Origin: an uncultured Lachnospiraceae bacterium
GTDB lineage: Bacteria; Bacillota; Clostridia; Lachnospirales; Lachnospiraceae
NCBI GenBank assembly: GCA_947243855.1
Contig: CAMXIK010000021.1
Coordinates: 1-64,000 of the forward strand
DNA: 64,000 nt
Reading direction: 5' to 3'
Each line of letters begins with the position of its first letter. Within the stretch, counting starts at the first letter, position 1. The notes under the pieces were generated by a model, which ran no database searches, was not told the origin of the DNA, and saw only the letters and a program-made list of their open reading frames with translations. Positions 51,513 to 59,934 of the stretch are shown here, piece after piece. Made by a program: the position numbers and the translations under genes.

Positions 51513-52100
51513 ATGAGTAAATTGCTATTGCTGACGCTTAACGAACAGGAAGAAAAAGCGATTGACAAAATCATAGCGGCAATAGCTGACTGCATATCGC
51601 TTGAAGCCGTGCAGACTATCCCTGTCCCTTCTTCGGGAATGTCTTTTCCGGGACTGGAAATAAAGCAAAACCAACGCCGGGTATTTAGGGGCGGGGAAGA
51701 AATAAACCTTACCCGCCTTGAATACAGCACCCTTGTATTCCTTGCTTCCAATCCCGGCATTGTCCTCACACAGACACAGATTTTTGAAGCCGTTTGGAAC
51801 ATGGATCGCGATAGCTGCCATTCGAGCGTTGCGAGCGTGATTTACAACCTGCGGAAAAAAATAGAGCCGGACAGCAAAAACCCGACCTACATAAAAATCG
51901 TGTTAGGTGTCGGCTATAAATTCAATGGAAAAACACCGGGAAATGATGATAGATATACTGTCATTCCCCGGTATCTTTATTGCTCTTGCAAACGTTTAGT
52001 AATTGGTAAAAAGTACGTCCATATTATTATCCACATTTATCATAAGCTGCTTCATTTTTTCTTTTGGATAGGACAGCCCATTTTCGAGCCAGTGACTTAA
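51513..52100 (+). CDS. OmpR/PhoB-type winged-helix regulator without a normal receiver domain
   Basis: A 195-residue frame. Residues about 50-135 are a Trans_reg_C winged helix: FPGLEIKQNQRRVFRGGEEINLTRLEYSTLVFLASNPGIVLTQTQIFEAVWN, SSVASVIYNLRKKIE, IVLGVGYKF. The first 45 residues are too short to be a receiver domain. After GYKFN the frame runs on through the terminator repeat and into opposite-strand gene debris (residues about 146-195), so the natural end was probably lost when this junction formed. A good ribosome site is not obvious. Last gene of the repair operon. Confidence 0.78.
   Translation: MSKLLLLTLNEQEEKAIDKIIAAIADCISLEAVQTIPVPSSGMSFPGLEIKQNQRRVFRGGEEINLTRLEYSTLVFLASNPGIVLTQTQIFEAVWNMDRDSCHSSVASVIYNLRKKIEPDSKNPTYIKIVLGVGYKFNGKTPGNDDRYTVIPRYLYCSCKRLVIGKKYVHIIIHIYHKLLHFFFWIGQPIFEPVT
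51936..51978 (+). terminator. Terminator-like hairpin, right copy of the second direct repeat
   Basis: CCGGGAAAT...ATTCCCCGG hairpin followed by ATCTTTATTG. Homologous to 47703-47747. It lies inside the 3' end of the winged-helix reading frame. Confidence 0.7.
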
Positions 52101-52185
52101 AATTGCAATGCAACCTTGTATATGATAATTTATCAAATACTTTATTTCTTCCGTAATAACTGCCTGCTTTTCTTCTAAAATCTCT
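51996..52185 (-). pseudogene. C-terminal remnant of a TetR-type regulator
   Basis: The minus-strand frame reads ILEEKQAVITEEIKYLINYH, IQGCIAILSHWLENGLSYPK, then EKMKQLMINVDNNMDVLFTNY and a stop at 51996. The G-x-x-x-x-L-x-x-WL-x-x-G pattern is the end of TetR_C_8-type ligand domains. The DNA-binding part is absent, replaced at about 52185 by the end of the ligase gene. Confidence 0.6.
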
Positions 52186-53725
52186 TAATCTTTTTCGTGG
52201 TATTTTTCTCAAACTCCGTATCCCGCAGCTTGACGCTGACCACCCGCTTATAAAGCGGCGCGCTTTCGTTGTAATCGTCAACAATCTTTCGGACTTCGGC
52301 CTCCACATCCTTGATTTTTTTCTTGGATGCGTAGTCCATATCCGGGAAAATTTCCGCCTCGATCACGCCGTCCTGCTCTCTCACCAGAACCTCCTGCACA
52401 AGACGGGCGCTGCCGATCTTATTTTCCAGCTCTTCCGGAGACACATTTTCACCGTTTGGCGTGATAATCAAATTCTTCTTTCTGCCCGTGAGGAAGAGGA
52501 AACCGTCCTCGTCCACATAACCCAGATCGCCCGTTTTGAGCCACCCATCTTCCAGCGTCTCCGCCGTCTCTTCGGGCATTTTATAATATCCCTGCATGAC
52601 GCTCGAACCCTTCACCCAGAGTTCCTCGTCCACCACCTTCACCTGACAGTTGGGCATACATTTTCCGATGGAGCCGTCCTTTTTATCGTTTGGACAGTTG
52701 GAACTGATCACCGGCGCGCATTCCGTCATGCCATACCCCTGCAAAATCGTAATCCCATACTTTTCAAACCGCTTGAGGTAATCGGGATTTAAGTAAGCGC
52801 CGCCGCTGCATATGGTATGAAGCTGCTTGCCGAACACCTTGGCCTTGATGATAGGCGCTGGAAGCCAGTCCGTCTCCTCCAGCTTCTTAGCGAACGTCTC
52901 AATCATGAGCGGCACCATAAGAATAATATTAGGCTCAAAAAGCTTAATATTTTTTAGTACCCGCAGCAAAGAATCGTTAATACAGATCACCGACCCAAGG
53001 GATGCTCCTTTCAGGATATCCATGCTTAGACAATAGGCATGATGAATCGGCAGCACCGTAAGCAGCACCATACCCGGCTCAAATCCCATATCCTGCGCAG
53101 TCGCATTCTCCGCCAGATTCCTATGGGTCAGCATAACGCCCTTGCTCTTTCCCGTAGTTCCAGACGTAAACATGATGGTCGCCAAATCTTCCGGTTTCGG
53201 GCTGTGGGAAAATCCCGGCTCATACTCCTCCATAATCGTCTCAAACAGAATCGTTTCCTCCGAAACGCTCTCCTTCTCATCCGCCTGTCCCATGGCAATC
53301 CAGTATTTCAGTTTCGGACACTTTTCCTTGGCCATTTCCGCCATAGAAGCCCGCGCCTTGTCATACACAAGCACCGTCACATCCGCCCGGTCGATCAGCT
53401 CGCATAGCTCCTCAGCGGGTAGATTCGCGTCGAGAGGCACAGCCACGCTCCCGCTGTTCACCGTGCCGTAGTAGGACACGATCCACGCATAAGAGCTGTC
53501 GCCCACGATCGCCACATGGGAGCCCTGTTCGCCAAACTTTGCAAGGGCTGCCGAAAAACGCTCGCTGTCCTCCCGAAGCTGACGGTAGGTCTTTGCCTCC
53601 ACCACCGTCTCTTTTTTTCCGTTTCCCTTATCCCGCTTTGCCTTGTAGCGGATCGCATCCTGCGGCCCGTAAGCCTCGGAAGATTTCACTAAAATCTCTC
53701 TGATCGTACTGCTGAATTCGTTCAT
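52175..53725 (-). CDS. AMP-dependent acyl-CoA/acyl-ACP ligase
   Basis: A 516-residue ANL-superfamily enzyme that activates a carboxylic acid as acyl-AMP and passes it to CoA or to the phosphopantetheine of the adjacent carrier protein. Motifs: TIMFTSGTTGKSKGVMLTHRN (P-loop), GYGMTECAPVIS, WLKTGDLGYVDEDGFLFLTGRKKNLI, and the catalytic Lys in KNTTKKIKRF at the very end. GGAGGA precedes ATG at 53725. Last gene of the SCP2-hydrolase-condensation-ACP-ligase operon. Its 3' flank is the edge of the accessory region. Confidence 0.92.
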   Translation of the reverse strand: MNEFSSTIREILVKSSEAYGPQDAIRYKAKRDKGNGKKETVVEAKTYRQLREDSERFSAALAKFGEQGSHVAIVGDSSYAWIVSYYGTVNSGSVAVPLDANLPAEELCELIDRADVTVLVYDKARASMAEMAKEKCPKLKYWIAMGQADEKESVSEETILFETIMEEYEPGFSHSPKPEDLATIMFTSGTTGKSKGVMLTHRNLAENATAQDMGFEPGMVLLTVLPIHHAYCLSMDILKGASLGSVICINDSLLRVLKNIKLFEPNIILMVPLMIETFAKKLEETDWLPAPIIKAKVFGKQLHTICSGGAYLNPDYLKRFEKYGITILQGYGMTECAPVISSNCPNDKKDGSIGKCMPNCQVKVVDEELWVKGSSVMQGYYKMPEETAETLEDGWLKTGDLGYVDEDGFLFLTGRKKNLIITPNGENVSPEELENKIGSARLVQEVLVREQDGVIEAEIFPDMDYASKKKIKDVEAEVRKIVDDYNESAPLYKRVVSVKLRDTEFEKNTTKKIKRF

Positions 53726-53782
53726 ACTATATTCCTCCATGTGCCGAGTTTGCATCAAGCGGAGCACAGATGCAAATCTCGC

Positions 53783-53806
53783 GATTGAAAATTTTAATTT
53801 TCAATC
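53783..53806 (-). repeat. 24-base palindrome between ACP and ligase genes
   Basis: Arms GATTGAAAATT (53783-53793) and AATTTTCAATC (53796-53806). It could be a weak intercistronic hairpin that sets relative levels of ACP and ligase. Confidence 0.5.
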
Positions 53807-53808
53807 AG

Positions 53809-54030
53809 TTACAAGCTTTCTAAATAGTCCACAGCCTCCTGCACCGTGCGGATACCCGCCGCCTTCTCCTGCTCGATCTCCACATCGAAGGTGTCCTCCA
53901 CCTCGCCTAACATACTCATAAAATCAAAGGAAGAAAAGCCCAGATCTTCCATGAACCGGGACTCCGGCTTAATGTCTTCCTTTTTCACTTCCACATAATT
54001 CGTAATGATTTCCGCTAATTGATCAAACAT
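53809..54030 (-). CDS. Acyl carrier protein
   Basis: A 73-residue carrier protein: FDQLAEIITNYVEVKKEDI, ESRFMEDLGFSSFDFMSMLGEVEDTFDVEI, TVQEAVDYLESL. Ser34 in GFSSFDF is the expected phosphopantetheine site, where SSFD replaces the usual DSLD. Since it lies between a condensation protein and an acyl ligase rather than fatty-acid genes, it is a dedicated carrier. AGGAGG is 10 bases before ATG. Whether a phosphopantetheinyl transferase is nearby cannot be seen in this window. Confidence 0.92.
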   Translation of the reverse strand: MFDQLAEIITNYVEVKKEDIKPESRFMEDLGFSSFDFMSMLGEVEDTFDVEIEQEKAAGIRTVQEAVDYLESL

Positions 54031-54104
54031 GTTATGTCAACCTCCTTTTTATTTTCCTCATAACAGTTCAGCTAGTCTCAGTTCAGCTCACGCCATTCGC
54101 TTCC

Positions 54105-55499
54105 TTAGATCAGCTTAATAATATCCCCGATCTTCAAATTCGGATTCTCCGTCCCCTTAAACATAATCTTACACAGATAATAATAGAACTGCTCCAAGGT
54201 CTCCCGGCTCACGGCCGCCACCTGATGTTCAAAGTTAAAGTCCAGTCCGTTGTCGTCGGGACGGTGCATCACCGTCAGATACATGGCCTGCGTCGTGGCT
54301 CCGTTTGGATACCACTTTGTCTTGTATCGGATATCTCCTAGCTGATCCAGTCCCTTTTCCTTTAAAGTCATGGGCTGGTAAGTCAAAGACATGGGTTCGT
54401 AAGTCGCTCCCTGCGGCGTGTTGTAAAGCTTACTCCTGTAGGCAAAATATTCCACCGGATTGTAATTGGTATGTCGGAAAATCTCATTCTGTCCGTTACG
54501 GATCGCCAGAATGCCGTCCATGAAGGTCTGCTCCTTGGAAAGAATCGTCCGAAACGGGAAGGAATGAATCCTCGTGCCGCCGGATTTCTTTTCTAACAGC
54601 GTAGCCCGTCTGGCATAAGCCACGTTGAGGGACACGTCGTCGTTGTCGTTCATTTTCTGCAGATAGGTACGGATACCCATTATCAACAGACACTGCAGCG
54701 AGACATGCTGTTCCTCGCAGAAACGCATCAGCCTCTGGGTCGGCTCCTCCTCCAAATGGAAAATATCAAGCGCGGAATCTACATGTTTGGTCGCAGAGAA
54801 CGCCGCCCTGGTTCCGGGGAATTTCTTTCGCGCCTCCTCTAACTGCCCCGGCCCCATTATGCCGTTAAAGATTGGCTCGGATTCTCCGATCAGATTCTGG
54901 AAAAACTCTCTGTCACGTGCCTGCGCCTTGCTCCCCGCCTCATAGGCAAGATCCTTTTCTAACTGCTCCGTAAAGGAACGCATATCGAGCGGATAGGGGT
55001 ACTCAAATTTAACGTTACAATACAGCTCGATCACGTCCCGCAAAAAGCAGATCAGAGACTGGGCGTCCATCAGCATATGGTCTCCCAGCACGTAAAGCCC
55101 CTGACAGCCGTCCGGCGTCTTGATCATCACCACCCGGTTCATGGGGCTGTCTTCCCGTTTGAAAGGAACCCTTGTCCACTCCGTCATAATTTCGGCGGCC
55201 TCCTCCATGGTCTTCCCCGTGAAATCCACATATTCGATATCGCGCTCTTCCTTCTCCACCAGATACTGATACCACTGCTCTTCTTTCTTATCGTAAGCAA
55301 AACGCACCCGCATGGATTCACAACGCTCATAAGCCTTGTAAACCGCCCGCTTTAATTCCTCGATATCCAGCTCGTACTCAATTGTCAGGCTGGTGCCAAT
55401 ATTGACGACCTCCTTCTTGGGGCAAAAGTCCATATAATAAATATGAAATTTCTGCGCCACCGTCAAAGGATAGGTCTTGTACCCGTTTCTTGTTTTCAT
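54105..55499 (-). CDS. Free-standing condensation-domain acyltransferase
   Basis: A 464-residue protein with the fold pattern of NRPS condensation domains and related acyltransferases. It begins YPLTVAQKFHIYYMDFCP (C1-like). The active-site motif is GDHMLMDAQS, in which His141 and Asp145 fit HHxxxDG as DHMLMDA, and the C-terminal DFNFEHQ region corresponds to a late core. It would join an acyl chain on the ACP to an amine or alcohol. Stand-alone and not attached to an adenylation domain. AAGGGGA precedes ATG. Confidence 0.8.
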   Translation of the reverse strand: MKTRNGYKTYPLTVAQKFHIYYMDFCPKKEVVNIGTSLTIEYELDIEELKRAVYKAYERCESMRVRFAYDKKEEQWYQYLVEKEERDIEYVDFTGKTMEEAAEIMTEWTRVPFKREDSPMNRVVMIKTPDGCQGLYVLGDHMLMDAQSLICFLRDVIELYCNVKFEYPYPLDMRSFTEQLEKDLAYEAGSKAQARDREFFQNLIGESEPIFNGIMGPGQLEEARKKFPGTRAAFSATKHVDSALDIFHLEEEPTQRLMRFCEEQHVSLQCLLIMGIRTYLQKMNDNDDVSLNVAYARRATLLEKKSGGTRIHSFPFRTILSKEQTFMDGILAIRNGQNEIFRHTNYNPVEYFAYRSKLYNTPQGATYEPMSLTYQPMTLKEKGLDQLGDIRYKTKWYPNGATTQAMYLTVMHRPDDNGLDFNFEHQVAAVSRETLEQFYYYLCKIMFKGTENPNLKIGDIIKLI

Positions 55500-55520
55500 G
55501 TTATTTCCCCTTCCGGCGTC

Positions 55521-56498
55521 TTACGCCATTGTCTCTCCAATAAACTTTGTCAGGGCCTTTTCATAACTCTCCCTATCTTTATAGTAGCTCTCCGCGTGGG
55601 CCGCGCCCTCCACAATCAGCTTGCTCTTCGGCGACGCGCAGTGTTCGTAAATTTCCTCGCACATACTGCTGGGTACGAAAGTGTCCCCAGACCCGTGGAT
55701 AAACAGAATCGGCACCTCGGCCTTCTCCACCTCACGCTTCGCATTGCACTCGTCCATCCCGTAGCCCGCAAGCCTCCTGTTTACCAGATCGGCTCCCGGG
55801 ATAACCGGAAATGCTGGCAAATGATACATATTATGCAGCACATGAGTAAACACTTCCTTCGGTGAAGTAAACCCGCAGTCCGACACAATCCCTTTCACCT
55901 GTTTTGGCAGGGATAATCCGCTCAGCATCAGAAGCGTGGCCGCTCCCATGGAAGTACCGTGCAGTAAAATCTCGACCTCCTCGCCAAGCTCCCCAATCAT
56001 CCAATTGATCCATCCAAGGGCGTCTTTTCTGTCGAGACAGCCAAAACCGATATACTCTCCCTCGCTTGCGCCGTGCGCCCGCGCGTCTGGCAAAAGCATG
56101 GCAAAGCCTCTCTTCTGGTAATAATCCGACAACCCGATATAGTCGGACATCCCCTGACTGGTGTAACCGTGAAAACAGATCACCACCCTTTTTTTCCCTT
56201 CGCCCTCCTGCGCTGGGAAATAAGTGGCATGCAGCTTCAAACCGTCGAACGCGGTCTGCCACACATCGCTGTGGGGCCTTGCCAGCATGGCTGCCTTCCT
56301 CTCTTCAATAAGCGGCATATACTGGCTCCAATCCGTGCCTGCCATCTTGATGGTGCGTTCGGTTTTCGCCTTACCGCGCTTCATGGTACGCCCGTAAAAA
56401 TAGGCGATTTCCCCGCCGCAGGCTGCCGCCGCAATTCCGAGTCCCGCCACCGCTTTTCCTAAGATACCGATTCCTTTCCTTCCGGACTTATTCCTCAT
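55521..56498 (-). CDS. Membrane-anchored alpha/beta hydrolase
   Basis: A 325-residue hydrolase. An N-terminal helix GILGKAVAGLGIAAAACGGEIAYFYG anchors it. The oxyanion region is VVICFHGYTSQG, the nucleophile Ser is in LLHGTSMGAAT, the acid Asp in FIHGSGDTFVP and the His in EGAAHAESYYKD. It could release, trim or hydrolyse the lipid-like product of the operon. The start overlaps the SCP2 stop as ATGA. Confidence 0.87.
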   Translation of the reverse strand: MRNKSGRKGIGILGKAVAGLGIAAAACGGEIAYFYGRTMKRGKAKTERTIKMAGTDWSQYMPLIEERKAAMLARPHSDVWQTAFDGLKLHATYFPAQEGEGKKRVVICFHGYTSQGMSDYIGLSDYYQKRGFAMLLPDARAHGASEGEYIGFGCLDRKDALGWINWMIGELGEEVEILLHGTSMGAATLLMLSGLSLPKQVKGIVSDCGFTSPKEVFTHVLHNMYHLPAFPVIPGADLVNRRLAGYGMDECNAKREVEKAEVPILFIHGSGDTFVPSSMCEEIYEHCASPKSKLIVEGAAHAESYYKDRESYEKALTKFIGETMA

Positions 56499-56875
56499 TT
56501 CTTTTTCGCCTTCTTCTCTTCTTTTTTAGCCGCCTGCATTTCCCTCTGCTTTGCCTCGATGATCTCCTTTAAACGCAGCGCCTTGTCAATGTTGCCTTCC
56601 ACCTTAAGCTTTTGGGTCGTAAACGCCCACACAGGGTCCATTTCCCCGGCAGCAATCTTGACAAGCACATCGGGAGCGCAAATAAATCTGGCGTCTCTGT
56701 CATAAAACTCGTAAGGCTCCACATAGAGCTGCCCCTCTTTTACTTCCACATAAAAGGCGCCTCCCGCCTCTTCGTCCTCGATGTCAAATTCAAAAGCCAG
56801 ATGTTCGTGAATATCGCTTACATCCGCGCCCATGAAACGTCCTTTGATGTCATAGAAAAAATCTGCATACGTCAT
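56495..56875 (-). CDS. SCP2 sterol-carrier-type lipid-binding protein
   Basis: A 126-residue protein with the SCP2-like fold: AFEFDIEDEEAGGAFYVEVKEGQLYVEPYEFYDRDARFICAPDVLVKIAAGEMDPVWAFTTQKLKVEGNIDKALRLKEII, then a Lys-rich tail. SCP2 domains carry hydrophobic ligands. I prefer ATG at 56875, with AGGAGG about 11 bases before it. An ATG at 56926 would lie within an operator and lacks a ribosome site. First gene of the operon, divergent from the TetR gene. Confidence 0.8.
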   Translation of the reverse strand: MTYADFFYDIKGRFMGADVSDIHEHLAFEFDIEDEEAGGAFYVEVKEGQLYVEPYEFYDRDARFICAPDVLVKIAAGEMDPVWAFTTQKLKVEGNIDKALRLKEIIEAKQREMQAAKKEEKKAKKK

Positions 56876-56918
56876 TTCTCTTCCATCCTCCTCATAATAT
56901 CCCTCTTTTTCATCTTTT

Positions 56919-56976
56919 TCGACCATTGGTCGAATTTTACTCTTTTACAATATCACAACTATCGACCGTCGGTCAA
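56919..56976. promoter_or_regulatory. Two matching 15-bp TetR-type operators in the divergent promoter region
   Basis: TCGACCATTGGTCGA (56919-56933) is a perfect dyad around one base. TCGACCGTCGGTCAA (56962-56976) is a near-perfect second copy 43 bases away, about four helical turns. A minus-strand TTGACC overlaps the second site as a -35 box. The divergent TetR protein is the likely ligand. Confidence 0.8.
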
Positions 56977-57103
56977 CATCTTCTTTCTCTATTTTTTTGC
57001 AACAACCAATTGTCCGAAACTCCAATCTGTGATAAACTCTTCGCAAAGGGAATCGAGCGCACACGGCGGCGAATCCAAGTATTTTGAGCAGAAAGGCATC
57101 ATC

Positions 57104-57730
57104 ATGGCAGACTCCAAAAAATATGATCAGATTCTGAACGCGCTCCAGCAGCTTATGATCGACAAGAGCATACAAAATATTTCCGTCAGCGATATTGCAG
57201 CCAAAGCTGGCATCGGTAAGGGAAGCATTTACTATTATTTTCCCTCAAAAGAGGCAATTTTAGACGCGCTGATCCAGCGGAATTACGAAGCGCCTCTACA
57301 GACCGCCAAGAATCTGGCCGACCAGACGGACATTCCGCCTTTTACGCGGATGGCGATGCTGTTTCAAGCCTGCCGCAGCTCCGCCGCCGCCTTTTTAAAA
57401 CAGGGCGGGGAGCAGACCCGTTCGATCACCCTTCAGGAATCGGCCTATCTGCACCAGAAATATTTAAACTACCTGATCTCCGAGCTAAAGCCGAATCTCG
57501 CCAGAATCATCAGTCAGGGCATTGAAGCCGGCGAAATCCATTTCGACTACCCGGAGGCGCTGGCCGAAATTGTGCTGATTGTTCTGGGCGTCAAGCTAAA
57601 CAATACCTTTCTCTCCACCACGCCGGAGGACTGCGAATATACCATACGGGGACTGATCTCCTTGTTGGAGCAGGGCACGGGACTTTCCGAGGGCACCTTA
57701 AACTATCTGAATTTAACGGAGTTAAAATAG
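57104..57730 (+). CDS. TetR-family regulator
   Basis: A 208-residue regulator with an N-terminal TetR helix-turn-helix (YDQILNALQQLMIDKSIQNISVSDIAAKAGIGKGSIYYYFPSKEAILDAL) and a helical ligand domain. AAAGG is 8 bases before ATG at 57104. It diverges from the SCP2 operon over two shared operators and is followed after only 28 bases by lnpA. It may therefore sit in one transcript with the sugar genes and coordinate both sides. Confidence 0.88.
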   Translation: MADSKKYDQILNALQQLMIDKSIQNISVSDIAAKAGIGKGSIYYYFPSKEAILDALIQRNYEAPLQTAKNLADQTDIPPFTRMAMLFQACRSSAAAFLKQGGEQTRSITLQESAYLHQKYLNYLISELKPNLARIISQGIEAGEIHFDYPEALAEIVLIVLGVKLNNTFLSTTPEDCEYTIRGLISLLEQGTGLSEGTLNYLNLTELK

Positions 57731-57758
57731 AAACCATAAAAAAGGAAAGGAGCCTTAC

Positions 57759-59933
57759 ATGAAAGAAAACACTCTCACCGGGCGGCTGACCCTGCCCACC
57801 GACGTTGACATCGTGGACGAGACCATACGACTAAAAAATCTTCTCGGCGCGGACGCCCTGCGGGACTGCGACGGAACGGACATGCCAGAGGAGCTATTAT
57901 CGCAGGACGCCAAAATCTACGCCACCTACTATACCACCAGAAAAGACAACGCTTGGGCCAAGGCAAATCCCGAAGAAATCCAGCAGGAATATCTGATCAG
58001 CGACCGGGTAACCGCCAAAGATACCCGTCTGCGCATCCATCTGATGAAAGGCTTCCATACCCAGCAGTTAAAGGTAAACACGATCGACGACCCGAAGCGC
58101 TGGTGGGAAGTGATCGACCGAACCACAGGAGAGATCGTTTCCACGGATCACTGGCAGTATGACGAGGCTTCGGGCGACGTGATCATTGACACGGTTCCCT
58201 ACCACCAGTACACGGTAAGCTTTCTGGCATTTTTGATCTGGGACCCCGTGCACATGTACAACTTTATCACCAACGATTGGAAAGACGCGCCCCATCAGCT
58301 CACCTACGACGTGCGTCAGCCGAAAACGCAGGCCTATGTAAAAGAAAAGCTGAAACGCTGGTGCGAGGAAAATCCACGGGTAGACGTGGTTCGCTTTACT
58401 ACCTTTTTTCACCAGTTTACCTTGACCTTTGACGACCAGAAACGGGAAAAGTATGTAGAATGGTTTGGTTACAGCGCCAGCGTCAGTCCCTACATTCTGG
58501 AACAGTTTGAAAAATGGGCTGGCTATCCTTTCCGTCCGGAATATATCGTGGACGAAGGTTACCACAATTCTATCTTCCGCAAGCCATCAAAGGAGTTTCT
58601 CGACTTTGTGGAGTTCCAGCAGATCGAGGTGAGCAAGCTGGCGAAGGAGTTGGTAGACATCGTGCACAGCTACGGCAAGGAAGCCATGATGTTTTTGGGC
58701 GACCACTGGATCGGCACCGAACCCTTCGGCAAATACTTTGCAAATATTGGTCTAGACGCTGTGGTCGGCTCTGTGGGCGACGGCGTTACCCTGCGCATGA
58801 TCTCTGACATTGAGGGCGTGAAATACACGGAAGGGCGTCTCCTGCCCTATTTCTTCCCGGATGTGTTCACCGAGGGCGGCGACCCCATCGGCGAAGCGAA
58901 GGATAACTGGCTAAAAGCCCGCCGGGCCATTCTGCGCTCTCCCGTAGACCGGATCGGCTATGGCGGCTACCTGAAATTGGCAAACGAGTGGCCGGGATTC
59001 ATTGACCAAATCAGTCATGTCGTAGACGAGTTCCGCCAGATTCACGAACACATGCAGGGCTCTAAGTCCTACACGGCCCCTTTCAAGGTTGCCGTGTTAA
59101 ACAGTTGGGGCAATCTGCGGCGCTGGATGGCAAATCAGGTGCACCATGCCCTCTGGTATCGTGAAATCTACTCCTATGTGGGCGTGCTGGAGGCTTTAAG
59201 CGGTATGCCTATCGATGTCGAATTTATCACTTTTGATGAGATGAAGCGGGGCATTGATCCCGCCATCCGGGTGATCATAAACGCCGGCGACGCTTACACC
59301 GCATTCAGCGGCGGCGATAACTGGAAGGACCCTGAGCTTGTCTGCGCCCTGCGCCGTTTCGTAGACGAAGGCGGCGGTTTCATCGGCGTGGGCGAGCCCA
59401 CCGCCTGCCAATATCAGGGCCGTTTCTTCCAGTTAAGCGACGTACTCGGCGTAGACAGGGAACTTGGCTTCTCCTTAAGCACAGACAAATATAACGAGCT
59501 GAACCGGGAACATTTTATTCTGGAGGATGTAAAAGACGAGCTTGACTTCGGCGAGGGAAAGAGCCGCATTTACGCGCAGGGAGAGCGCTACCAGATTCTC
59601 GATATGGACGGACAGTACAGCCGTCTTGTGGTCAACGAATACGGCAAAGGCCGAAGCGTTTATTTTACGGGCCTGCCTTACTCTCCCCAGAACTGCCGTA
59701 TCCTGCTGCGAGCCATCTACTATGCGGCGGGCAGGGAAGACGAAATGAAGAAATACTACGTCTCCGACGTAGAGACAGAGATTGCAGTCTTTGAAAAAAC
59801 CGGAATGCTGGCTGTGATCAACAACACACAGGAGCAAAAAGAAACCGATCTTTATGTGGAAGGCGTTCTGAAAGCAAAACTTTCCCTTGCGCCGATGGAA
59901 CTGAAATGGATTCACTACACGGAGGAATTGTAA
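57759..59933 (+). CDS. lnpA: 1,3-beta-galactosyl-N-acetylhexosamine phosphorylase (GH112)
   Basis: A 724-residue cytosolic phosphorylase that splits galacto-N-biose or lacto-N-biose with phosphate into galactose 1-phosphate and the N-acetylhexosamine. It has the GH112 start GRLTLPTDVDIVDETIRL, VVRFTTFFHQFTL, VDEGYHNS, and MMFLGDHWIGTEPFG, whose Asp (near residue 315) aligns with the catalytic acid known for the bifidobacterial enzyme. The C-terminal Rossmann-like and beta domains (GGGFIGVGEP, VNEYGKGRSVYFTGLPYS) are intact. AAGGAG precedes ATG. It overlaps functionally with the kinase one base downstream: mucin or milk glycan use. Confidence 0.94.
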   Translation: MKENTLTGRLTLPTDVDIVDETIRLKNLLGADALRDCDGTDMPEELLSQDAKIYATYYTTRKDNAWAKANPEEIQQEYLISDRVTAKDTRLRIHLMKGFHTQQLKVNTIDDPKRWWEVIDRTTGEIVSTDHWQYDEASGDVIIDTVPYHQYTVSFLAFLIWDPVHMYNFITNDWKDAPHQLTYDVRQPKTQAYVKEKLKRWCEENPRVDVVRFTTFFHQFTLTFDDQKREKYVEWFGYSASVSPYILEQFEKWAGYPFRPEYIVDEGYHNSIFRKPSKEFLDFVEFQQIEVSKLAKELVDIVHSYGKEAMMFLGDHWIGTEPFGKYFANIGLDAVVGSVGDGVTLRMISDIEGVKYTEGRLLPYFFPDVFTEGGDPIGEAKDNWLKARRAILRSPVDRIGYGGYLKLANEWPGFIDQISHVVDEFRQIHEHMQGSKSYTAPFKVAVLNSWGNLRRWMANQVHHALWYREIYSYVGVLEALSGMPIDVEFITFDEMKRGIDPAIRVIINAGDAYTAFSGGDNWKDPELVCALRRFVDEGGGFIGVGEPTACQYQGRFFQLSDVLGVDRELGFSLSTDKYNELNREHFILEDVKDELDFGEGKSRIYAQGERYQILDMDGQYSRLVVNEYGKGRSVYFTGLPYSPQNCRILLRAIYYAAGREDEMKKYYVSDVETEIAVFEKTGMLAVINNTQEQKETDLYVEGVLKAKLSLAPMELKWIHYTEEL

Positions 59934-59934
59934 T

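Noticed and set aside
56875-56926. SCP2 start at ATG 56926
   Set aside because: The ATG lies inside the operator dyad, has no ribosome site, and would leave almost no leader after the predicted promoter.
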